Part shown: piece by piece, positions 7,279 through 14,508 of the stretch
Position numbering within the stretch: the first letter of the stretch is position 1
How the letters are laid out: every line of letters starts with the position of its first letter
NCBI GenBank assembly: GCA_030628225.1
Contig: DAOVRJ010000016.1
Coordinates: forward strand, 1-17,890
Direction: 5' to 3'
From: Candidatus Zixiibacteriota bacterium
GTDB taxonomy: Bacteria; SM23-81
Length of the DNA: 17,890 bases
The notes under the pieces: generated by a model
The model's database searches: none
What the model was told of the DNA's origin: nothing
What the model saw: the letters and a program-made list of their open reading frames with translations, nothing else
Made by a program: the position numbers and the translations under genes

Positions 7279-9570
7279 TTAAAAAGATGTTCCCATCTGA
7301 AAATGTGGATGCCACTCTCCACCCAGGACATTATCGAAACCGTAGGCTATGTCGAAACCGATCACTCCCAGCATGGGAGCCACGATCCTGACTCCCACTC
7401 CTGCAGACCGTTTTAGATCGGTGATATCCGTTTCTGCCAAGTTCTTCCATGCGTTTCCCGCATCTGCGAACAAAAGTGCGTAAATCTGTTGCTGGACAAC
7501 GGGGAATTGATACTCTAAGGTGAAGATGAGCATAGTTTCACCGCCAATTTTTGTGCCACCCTCCACCGGTCCAACGGAACGCTCGTTATATCCGCGTATC
7601 ATACCATCGTAGCTGGTTCCTCCGGGCATAAAGCGTTCGCTGAAGGGCACTCTTTGAGAACTTGTATATGTTCCCACGGCGCCCACACGCGTTTTAAGCA
7701 TCATCGTAAGCTTCCAGAAATTTTCAAAGTACCAGGCTGAGTCATAAATGTACTTTTGATAGTTCACATCGCCACCCAAAACTCCACCGGCAAATTCCAA
7801 ACTAAGAGAGTTAAAGGAGCCCATTGTGGCAAATTGCGGTAGATCCCTGCTGTCTCTGATAAGCGTCAAGGTGGTGCTGCTGGTACGTTGCGGCCATTTT
7901 AACAGGCGAAGATCATATGCCTCCGGAGGGTTATACGTACTCGAAAAGTCTGTATACTCAACATTTTCTAGGCGATATTTCCAGTAAATTCTGAAATAAT
8001 CATCCGGCCATTTCAGCCTGCGCCCGATCCTCAAATCTCCACCTTTGCGGAGCTCAGTGTAGTAATTGGTCCATCGTCTGCTGGATTGATAAATATCGAA
8101 GCCAGCACTTGTGGGCGTATCAAAAAACCAGGGTTCAGTAAAACCAAGGCGAATGTTCTGCCGTACTTTTCCGAAATCCCAGCTGAAGTCCAATCTCTGT
8201 CCGTTTCCAAAGAGGTTAGGGATACCCAGACCAATAGTGCCCACCAACTTGTCCCGTTCGCTATAGCCAATACCCATCTGTGCTTCACCAGTGGGTTTTT
8301 CCTCCACTCTAAAGATGAGGTCTATGTCCCCATCAGGCAAGGTATGATAGTCGGGTACGACGTTGCCGAAAAAGTTGAGGTAGTAAACCTCCCGGTGACT
8401 TCTTAAAAAGGTTGACCTTTTAAAAATCTGGCCAGGTTTGATCACCAGCTCTCTACGGATAACCTTCTCCTTAGTCTTTGTATTACCGACTATGAAGATT
8501 TTATGTACCCGGGCAGGTTCACCCTCTATAATCTCAAAGTCGATGTTCACCATAGAACCCATGGGAACCTTGCGATCCAGAATCTGAGTGTACAGATAAC
8601 CCTGCTCTTGGTAAACAGTGTACATGTTAGCCAGGGTTTCATCATACTTCTGTTGGCTGTACTTATCGCCCTCTTGAAATGCAAAACCTTCCCTTAGTTC
8701 GTCTTCGGAAAACATCTTGTTTCCCTTAAGCGTTATCTCCCCCACCCGGTAGCGTTCGCCCTCAGCAATCGTCAGCCGGATGAACAGGTTCTTTTTCGAA
8801 GGTCCATACCATAGAGAGTCCGAGACGATGACAGCGTCGATATACCCCTCGTTATTGTAGAAATCGAGGATTTTTCTTTTATCTTCCTTGTATTTTTCCC
8901 TCTCGAACTTACCGCTTCTCCACCATCGATTCTCATTAGTGTCCATGACCTTTTTGATCTTCCCATCTCTGAAGGACACGTTGCCCTCTATCTCTATTTT
9001 CTTAACCTGAACCTTGCACCCCTCCTGGATCGTGTAGGTGAGAATCGCACGGCCTTTCTGCTGCCCATCGGTCACCTGGGTCTCTACGGTTGTCAACAGA
9101 TATCCCTTGGACTCATACAGATCTTTGATCTTTTTGCTTGTCTGTTTGATAGCAGCCGGGCTGACGATTTGGCCCTCCTCCAGCCCGATGATCTCGTCTA
9201 TTTCCTCCTGTTTCAGCTTATCCTGGCCGATAACTACCAGTTTTTCAAGCGCGGGGAACTCCTCCACCAGCAATACTAATTGCCAGCCAGCCTCCGTTTG
9301 ATTGGTCTCCACCTGCACATCTGAGAACAATCCCAGAGAATAGAGTCTTCTGATGACCTGCTGGATCGTCTCATGGTCGATCTCATCTCCCATGTGTACT
9401 CCAGCGGTGTTCACGATGAGCGCAGAATCGGCATAGGTGTTCCCTTTCACGAGCATATCTGTGACTCGACTCTCCTGGGCCAGAAGAGGTCTGGCCAGAA
9501 AGATAATTCCCAGTGCAAATAAACACCCTTTTGCGGCCAGGAAACAGCATCTTTTGCTTTTTACAGACAT
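7279..9570 (-). CDS. bamA: Outer membrane protein assembly factor BamA
   Basis: This 763-residue Omp85 protein is the core of the machine that folds and inserts beta-barrel proteins into the outer membrane. A Sec signal peptide covers the first 30 or so residues, with a likely cut after LLAQ. Five POTRA domains follow (about residues 35-420), each with the beta-alpha-alpha-beta-beta pattern ending in a GN or GY turn; the third starts VKKIEIEGN and the fifth KIFIVGN. The C-terminal half is a 16-strand-type barrel with IRGY in the FMPGGTSYDGMIRGY stretch matching the conserved VRGF/Y motif, and the chain ends in phenylalanine, as outer-membrane barrels do. I chose the ATG at 9570, with AGGGGA upstream; a GTG at 9606 would add 12 residues before the signal peptide. 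It follows rplU by 37 bases. Confidence 0.96.
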   Translation of the reverse strand: MSVKSKRCCFLAAKGCLFALGIIFLARPLLAQESRVTDMLVKGNTYADSALIVNTAGVHMGDEIDHETIQQVIRRLYSLGLFSDVQVETNQTEAGWQLVLLVEEFPALEKLVVIGQDKLKQEEIDEIIGLEEGQIVSPAAIKQTSKKIKDLYESKGYLLTTVETQVTDGQQKGRAILTYTIQEGCKVQVKKIEIEGNVSFRDGKIKKVMDTNENRWWRSGKFEREKYKEDKRKILDFYNNEGYIDAVIVSDSLWYGPSKKNLFIRLTIAEGERYRVGEITLKGNKMFSEDELREGFAFQEGDKYSQQKYDETLANMYTVYQEQGYLYTQILDRKVPMGSMVNIDFEIIEGEPARVHKIFIVGNTKTKEKVIRRELVIKPGQIFKRSTFLRSHREVYYLNFFGNVVPDYHTLPDGDIDLIFRVEEKPTGEAQMGIGYSERDKLVGTIGLGIPNLFGNGQRLDFSWDFGKVRQNIRLGFTEPWFFDTPTSAGFDIYQSSRRWTNYYTELRKGGDLRIGRRLKWPDDYFRIYWKYRLENVEYTDFSSTYNPPEAYDLRLLKWPQRTSSTTLTLIRDSRDLPQFATMGSFNSLSLEFAGGVLGGDVNYQKYIYDSAWYFENFWKLTMMLKTRVGAVGTYTSSQRVPFSERFMPGGTSYDGMIRGYNERSVGPVEGGTKIGGETMLIFTLEYQFPVVQQQIYALLFADAGNAWKNLAETDITDLKRSAGVGVRIVAPMLGVIGFDIAYGFDNVLGGEWHPHFQMGTSF

Positions 9571-9607
9571 GGAATCCCCTGCCGATATCTTTCCAGAATC
9601 AAACACA

Positions 9608-9931
9608 TCACGCTTTTTGAGGGCCGACCAACTTTTTGATGAGTAACTCGGTATAGGCTTGACGGTGCCCTGTTTTACGCCGATAATTCTTTCTCTTTTT
9701 CATCTTAAAAACTATGATTTTGTCAGCTTTTCCATGGCAGAGAACCTCTGCGATAACTTTGGCCCCCTTTACTTCGGGAGAACCGATGAGAGTTTTCTGC
9801 CCATCTTGAAGAAGCAGTACCTTCTCCAGATCAATTTTCTTGCCCTCATCCATCTCCAGTTTCGGGACCCGGATAATATGGTTGGGGATAACTTTGAACT
9901 GCATTCCCCCAGTTTCAACGATGGCAAACAT
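9608..9931 (-). CDS. rplU: 50S ribosomal protein L21
   Basis: This 107-residue protein is bacterial ribosomal protein L21 (bL21), which binds 23S rRNA in the large subunit. The N-terminal FAIVETGGMQFKV is the family opening; usually GGKQY, here GGMQF. The C-terminal KKRKNYRRKTGHRQAYT is the strongly conserved RNA-binding signature. The ATG at 9931 has GAGGAG 7 bases upstream. In most bacteria rplU is followed by rpmA (L27), but here bamA follows with no room for another gene. The RNase G gene upstream is a common neighbour of rplU. Confidence 0.97.
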   Translation of the reverse strand: MFAIVETGGMQFKVIPNHIIRVPKLEMDEGKKIDLEKVLLLQDGQKTLIGSPEVKGAKVIAEVLCHGKADKIIVFKMKKRKNYRRKTGHRQAYTELLIKKLVGPQKA

Positions 9932-9987
9932 GGGATAACTCCTCTGGTCGTTTTGGTGTACGAGATATTTCTCTCAAGTCGAAGATG

Positions 9988-10015
9988 AATATAACATCTC
10001 CTTAGGTATTGTCAA
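9988..10015 (-). promoter_or_regulatory. Sigma70-type promoter for rplU and downstream genes
   Basis: On the minus strand TTGACA (10010-10015, 6 of 6) and TATATT (9988-9993, 5 of 6) are separated by 16 bases. The TGA inside the -35 box is also the stop codon of rng. The predicted start near 9981 gives an untranslated leader of about 50 bases with a small possible hairpin (GAGA pairing with TCTC). This promoter would let L21 be made independently of rng, and it probably drives bamA through lpxA. Confidence 0.72.
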
Positions 10016-11547
10016 GCCTTAAATTGGTCGGTGATATCTCTTTGGGAAGTTAAAGAGAAAACCATATATTTGTCCATATTCAGGGTGCAATCGCCTTCCA
10101 CCTGAATTTTAAAACGATACTGGCGTCGCAGCTTAGCCAATTGTTCCTCCCTGTTTTCAAGCAAGAACTCTCTTACTTTGGGGGGCACAACAAAAAGCAG
10201 CTTCTTCTCGGTTGAGTCGACTTTAGCCCTCTTCAGCCAACGTTCTATTTTGGTAATCACGGTCATGATGGAGTTAACACGACCAGTTCCGCTGCATGTG
10301 GGGCATTCATCTCTGAAAGTATGAAGAAGACTGGGTCGTACACGCTGCCGGGTCATCTCCACCAACCCGAAATCGCTCATCTCCAGCACCGAGGTTTTGG
10401 AGCGATCTCGCTTGAGAGCCTTTTTCAGCTCGGAGAAAACCCGCCGTCTGTTTTTAGATTCCTCCATATCGATAAAATCAATGACGATGATGCCGCCAAT
10501 GTCCCGCAGACGCAATTGACGGGCAATCTCGTTTGCCGCCAGCATATTGGTTTTCAGTACGGTCTCGGCTTGATCTCCTTTGCCTACATAACGACCCGTA
10601 TTGACGTCTATGGTCACCAGGGCCTCGGTGTGATCAATAACGATATATCCCCCCTTCTTCATCCAGACCTTGCCATAAATGGTCTTGTCAATCTCAGGTT
10701 CGATATTATAGGAGTCAAAAATGGGGCTGCTATCGGTGTAGAGCTCCACATGGGAACACAAATCAGGAGAAACTGTTTTTAGATAGGAGATGATTTCTTC
10801 GTATTCTTTTTTGGAGTCCAACACCAGGTGTTCTATGTCCTCAGTGAACAGATCGCGGATCAGACTGGATGTAATTCCCATTTCTCTGTGAACCAGTGCA
10901 GGAGCTTTCGTCTTCTTTGCACGATTTTTAATAAGATTCCAGGTTTTCAGCAGATTCTGAATATCTTTATGAAACTCTTTTTCAGTCTTTTTTTTGCCAA
11001 TGGTTCTCACAATAAGACCAAACCCATTGGGTTTCAGATCAGCCGCTAGCTTCTTCAGCCGCTTCCTCTCCGACCAGGTCTCTATTTTTCGAGATATACC
11101 CACGCGCTCCTCATTGGGGATCAGAACCAGAAACCTTCCCGGAAGCGAGATCTGAGACGTCACCCGTGGTCCTTTGGTTCCGATAGACTCCTTGACGATC
11201 TGAATCAATACCTCCTGGCCTTTTTGCAGGAGATTTTGTATAGGAACACCCCGTCCTCGAGACTTTTTCGAAAACTCCTCCTCATCGGGCATATCCAACA
11301 TACTGCTGAACTCAACAGAAGAATTGGTCACGTCTGAGACATGGAGAAAAGCCCTTTTGGGAAGACCTATATCCACAAAAGCCGCCTGCATACCTGGTAG
11401 AACAGAAGTGATCAACCCCTTAAAAATGTTCCCTACCATGCGCTCCTTCTCCGGCCGTTCCACCCACAGCTCTACCAAACGGTCCTCTTCCAATATAGCG
11501 ATTCGCGTCTCGTTTCTTGCCACGTTGATAACGATCTCTTTACGCAT
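10012..11547 (-). CDS. rng: Ribonuclease G (RNase E/G family)
   Basis: This 511-residue endoribonuclease of the RNase E/G family processes 16S rRNA 5' ends and degrades mRNA in the cytoplasm. An N-terminal S1 RNA-binding domain (about residues 35-130) carries the LPGMQAAFVDIG block. The catalytic DNase I-like domain has D314 in VTIDVNTG and D357 in VIDFIDME, matching the magnesium ligands D303 and D346 of E. coli RNase E. CPTC at 415-418 is the zinc-link motif that joins subunits. The long RNase E scaffold tail is absent, so it is G-like. I chose the ATG at 11547, which aligns with the E. coli RNase G start; a TTG at 11589 overlapping the upstream stop would add 14 residues. It sits between the radical-SAM/DUF2344 gene and rplU, a known neighbourhood. 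Confidence 0.95.
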   Translation of the reverse strand: MRKEIVINVARNETRIAILEEDRLVELWVERPEKERMVGNIFKGLITSVLPGMQAAFVDIGLPKRAFLHVSDVTNSSVEFSSMLDMPDEEEFSKKSRGRGVPIQNLLQKGQEVLIQIVKESIGTKGPRVTSQISLPGRFLVLIPNEERVGISRKIETWSERKRLKKLAADLKPNGFGLIVRTIGKKKTEKEFHKDIQNLLKTWNLIKNRAKKTKAPALVHREMGITSSLIRDLFTEDIEHLVLDSKKEYEEIISYLKTVSPDLCSHVELYTDSSPIFDSYNIEPEIDKTIYGKVWMKKGGYIVIDHTEALVTIDVNTGRYVGKGDQAETVLKTNMLAANEIARQLRLRDIGGIIVIDFIDMEESKNRRRVFSELKKALKRDRSKTSVLEMSDFGLVEMTRQRVRPSLLHTFRDECPTCSGTGRVNSIMTVITKIERWLKRAKVDSTEKKLLFVVPPKVREFLLENREEQLAKLRRQYRFKIQVEGDCTLNMDKYMVFSLTSQRDITDQFKA

Positions 11548-11585
11548 TAATTCTTCTCTCTCTGGAATAACTACGGAATTTGAGC

Positions 11586-14177
11586 TCAAATATCGTCCAT
11601 AGGGGAGATTACCTGTCCATCTCTTTCTATAAGCAAGCTCATCCTGTGGATGGGAACTGTCTTAATCTGTTCGTCGGAGAGGTCCAGAACGGCAGCCAGA
11701 ACTTCTTGTGGTCGCACATGCCCAGCTTCTCCAATCCGCAAGCGCATGTTCAGAAATTCCCTTCCTTTTGGGCCACCTAGTCGAAGATCAAGAATATTTT
11801 TGCGGATGTCCACCTTCTTTGTTTCTTTCGGAGTCACTCTCTTCACTATCAAGTGATCTGCTGTCAGCAAATCACTTAAAACCCCTGGAAAATTTTCAGA
11901 AATATTAAATCCACTAAGCTTAGCTCGATACTCGGCTATATTGATAGCTGCTGTCAGGGCCTGTGTTTTTCTGAAAAGCACGTTAGTGGCCTTAATCTCA
12001 ATGCCCGGAGGTAAATGGGAACGCAACCTGGAAGCCAGATCTCCCACATGCGGATTGGTAAATTGAATGTCCAGATACTCTGCTCTGCTGGTCATCCCCA
12101 GTGGAAGAGGTGGGCCGAAAGCGATCTTAGGATGCGGGTGAAAACCCTCTGTATAGGCGATGGGCAAATCAGCTCGTCGTATTGTTCTCTCGAACAGTCG
12201 AATAAGATCCAGATGAGAGAGATACTGAAGAGGGGCTTTCTTTACATAATGGATGCGCATCCTGGACCCAGCTATCTGAAGCCGATTCTGCGCTCGTTTT
12301 TTTCTATTTCGGCCATAGGCCGGCCTATCTTTAACCTGTAAAACATGACATTGTTCGGGAGCAGATTTATCTTTCCGTCCCTCTGGGTGCACACCACATG
12401 CATGACAGCGGCCGGTACGGCAGTCCCCGGTCAACTGACCGAGCAGAGCCTTTCGCCTTTCCCTTTCCAGATATTGCCGTTGTACACCATAGCTAATATG
12501 CTCCCACGGCAGGGGACCATCCAGCGGCCATTGATCCACATAGCGCCGCGGATCGATGCCCGCTTGGGAAAAAGCAGCAACCCAGCGAGAGAACTTGAAT
12601 CGCTCAGTCCAGCCGTCGAATGTACATCCAGTCTGCCAAGCCAGAAACAGCACCTTGCTCAGTTGACGATCACCCCGGGTAAAAACGCCCTCCAGAAATG
12701 ACACATGCGGATCCCTCCACTTTACCCGCATTCCCCTGAGGGGCAGGTGGGATTTTAAATAACGTGATTTCTTTGCAAACTCCTCGATGGAATCTTGCCT
12801 CTCCCACTGAAAGGGCGTATGGGGTTTTGGCGTAAACGGCGATATGCTCAAGTTGAGATCTTTCCTGCCTTTTTTCCTGCTGAGATGGTAAACCTCATGT
12901 CCCAGTTCCACAATACCTTCCAGGTCTGCCCAGGTTTCCGTTGGCAGACCGATCATAAAGTACAGCTTGACCGATTTCCATCCATATTTAAAAGCAATGC
13001 GCATCGTCTCCAGAATGTCCTCTTTCCGAAAGCTCTTGTTGATGACCCTGCGCAGTCGTTGGGTCCCCGCCTCCGGGGCAAATGTGAGACCGGTTCTGTG
13101 CACATCCATGATGGATCTTGCCAGCTCCTCGGAAAAAGTATCCGGACGCATTGAGGGCAAGGAAAGAGCCACTTTTTTGTCGGTCATCAGCAAGTTTATC
13201 TCAGAAATCAGAGGCAGCAAACAGCTATAGTCAGAGCTGGAAAGAGACACCAGGGAGATCTCACTCCAACCACTGTTGGCGATACCGGAAATTATCTCAT
13301 GTAACACATCCTCCGGCGATTTCTCTCTGGTTGGACGGTAGACCATACCTGCATGACAGTATCGGCATCCTCTGGTGCAACCCCGCATGATCTCAATGCT
13401 AAGCCGATCATGAGCAATTTCAGTCAACGGAACCAGAGGATGAGAGGGGTAATTCCTGAGATCCAGCCGTTGGATAACTCTGGACCTTATAGTATGAGGA
13501 GCCGATTTGTGAAGCGCAATTAGGGCCTGAAATCGACCTTCCCGATCATATTCAGCACGATAGAGCGATGGAATATAAATCCCTTCAAGCCCCGCCAGCC
13601 GTATCAACGTTTCGGGACGGTCCCAGCCCTCCTTTTTCCCCCGAATGAGCAGATCAGCGAGCTCCTCCACAATCTCCTCCCCGTCTCCGATGACAAAAGC
13701 ATCCACGAACTCGGCCAGGGGCTCGGGATTAGAAGCGCATGTCCCACCCGCAATGATCAGCGGATGGGTCTGATCTCTTTCCTCACTGCGCAGGGGAATC
13801 TGCGCCAAATCTATCATGTTGAGCAGATTGGTGAAATTAAGCTCATACTGAAGAGTAAATCCCAAAACATCAAACTCGCCCAGTGGGGTGTGCGATTCTA
13901 TCGAAAAGAGGGGGATTCCCCTCTTTCGCATCTGACTCTCCATATCCAACCATGGCGCGTAAGCCCGCTCGGCGAGAATGTTTTCTCTTCTGTTCAGGAT
14001 GTGATAAAGAATTTTTAGACCTATGTGCGACATACCGATAGTATAGCTGTCGGGATAGGCCAGCACAACCCGGAGATCCACTTCAGAATGTTTTTTAGAG
14101 ATACCGTTCAACTCGTTGCCCAGATATTGGTTGGGCTTAACAACCAGGGGCAAAACATAGCGGATCTTCTGCTCCAT
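11586..14177 (-). CDS. Radical SAM protein (TIGR03960-type) fused to DUF2344 (TIGR03936-type) domain
   Basis: This 863-residue fusion is of unknown biochemical function. The N-terminal region (about 1-230) resembles the B12-binding-like part of TIGR03960 proteins. A radical SAM domain follows with CX3CX2C at C267, C271 and C274 in MRGCTRGCRYC, which binds the 4Fe-4S cluster and SAM. A linker with five cysteines (around GDCRTGRCHACG) may bind a metal. The last 225 or so residues form the DUF2344 domain, starting MRIHYVKKAPLQYLSHLD and containing GFHPHPKIAFGPPLPLG. The two parts are separate adjacent genes in many bacteria, next to rng and rplU, as here. That context suggests a role in RNA or ribosome modification, but this is inference. 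The ATG at 14177 lies 17 bases after the zinc-ribbon gene, and the stop is 38 bases before the rng ATG. Confidence 0.93.
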   Translation of the reverse strand: MEQKIRYVLPLVVKPNQYLGNELNGISKKHSEVDLRVVLAYPDSYTIGMSHIGLKILYHILNRRENILAERAYAPWLDMESQMRKRGIPLFSIESHTPLGEFDVLGFTLQYELNFTNLLNMIDLAQIPLRSEERDQTHPLIIAGGTCASNPEPLAEFVDAFVIGDGEEIVEELADLLIRGKKEGWDRPETLIRLAGLEGIYIPSLYRAEYDREGRFQALIALHKSAPHTIRSRVIQRLDLRNYPSHPLVPLTEIAHDRLSIEIMRGCTRGCRYCHAGMVYRPTREKSPEDVLHEIISGIANSGWSEISLVSLSSSDYSCLLPLISEINLLMTDKKVALSLPSMRPDTFSEELARSIMDVHRTGLTFAPEAGTQRLRRVINKSFRKEDILETMRIAFKYGWKSVKLYFMIGLPTETWADLEGIVELGHEVYHLSRKKGRKDLNLSISPFTPKPHTPFQWERQDSIEEFAKKSRYLKSHLPLRGMRVKWRDPHVSFLEGVFTRGDRQLSKVLFLAWQTGCTFDGWTERFKFSRWVAAFSQAGIDPRRYVDQWPLDGPLPWEHISYGVQRQYLERERRKALLGQLTGDCRTGRCHACGVHPEGRKDKSAPEQCHVLQVKDRPAYGRNRKKRAQNRLQIAGSRMRIHYVKKAPLQYLSHLDLIRLFERTIRRADLPIAYTEGFHPHPKIAFGPPLPLGMTSRAEYLDIQFTNPHVGDLASRLRSHLPPGIEIKATNVLFRKTQALTAAINIAEYRAKLSGFNISENFPGVLSDLLTADHLIVKRVTPKETKKVDIRKNILDLRLGGPKGREFLNMRLRIGEAGHVRPQEVLAAVLDLSDEQIKTVPIHRMSLLIERDGQVISPMDDI

Positions 14178-14194
14178 TTCCAGCTTACTGTGTG

Positions 14195-14389
14195 CTATCC
14201 GTAAATCTCCTTCTCGTTACATTTGCAGACATTGACCATCTTGTGGTTGAATTTGAAGGCGTTTTTAGATGATACCTCGGCGGCGACCCATCTAACACTC
14301 CGTATGGCCGCTCCGCATACAGGGCAGGTTCTTTGATGCTTTGATTGAGCGTGAGCGGACTTCTCGGCGAAACTTTGACGTTTGGCCAT
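14195..14389 (-). CDS. Small zinc-ribbon-like protein, family not recognised
   Basis: This is a 64-residue basic protein. Cysteines at 22 and 25 (CPVCG) and at 55 and 57 (CKC) form a CX2C-X29-CXC set that probably binds one zinc ion. The N-terminal 20 residues are rich in Lys, Arg, Gln and Ser, and the C-terminus reads CNEKEIYG. I do not recognise a named family. The ATG at 14389 is preceded by GGAGG at 5-6 bases; an in-frame ATG at 14401 lies upstream of that site, so it is unlikely to be the start. It is the first gene of the unit with the radical-SAM fusion and rng. RNA or ribosome binding is a guess from size, charge and neighbours. Confidence 0.82.
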   Translation of the reverse strand: MAKRQSFAEKSAHAQSKHQRTCPVCGAAIRSVRWVAAEVSSKNAFKFNHKMVNVCKCNEKEIYG

Positions 14390-14442
14390 ATTTTCCTCCA
14401 ATGTAAAACTTAAGTTAACGTAGCAGATAAAGCTTTTAAGAT

Positions 14443-14471
14443 AAATTAGTCAACAGGGAGTGTCTTGTCAA
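14443..14471 (-). promoter_or_regulatory. Candidate promoter for the zinc-ribbon / radical SAM / rng unit
   Basis: On the minus strand TTGACA (14466-14471) is followed after 17 bases by TAATTT (14443-14448), an A/T-rich but weak -10 box. A second -35-like TTGACT lies at 14448-14453, without a good -10 partner. The location, directly after the spoIID-like gene and before a strong ribosome binding site, supports a promoter here. Confidence 0.5.
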
Positions 14472-14473
14472 TA

Positions 14474-14508
14474 GAAAATCATTCTTCTGGTCGCTTCCCT
14501 CAGAAGAA
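14474..14508 (-). terminator. Possible terminator overlapping the end of the SpoIID-like gene
   Basis: On the minus strand TTCTTCTG (14508 down to 14501) is a perfect inverted repeat of CAGAAGAA (14489 down to 14482), with an 11-base loop, followed by GATTTTC. The stop codon of the gene lies at the stem edge. The stem has only three G-C pairs and the T-run is short, so termination may be weak. Confidence 0.4.

Noticed and set aside
9571-9607. A short L27 (rpmA) gene or remnant between rplU and bamA
   Set aside because: Only 37 bases are available and no L27-like codons are present.
11548-11589. TTG start for rng overlapping the radical-SAM stop
   Set aside because: The 14 extra residues have no counterpart in RNase G; the ATG at 11547 aligns with the known start, though the TTG cannot be fully excluded.
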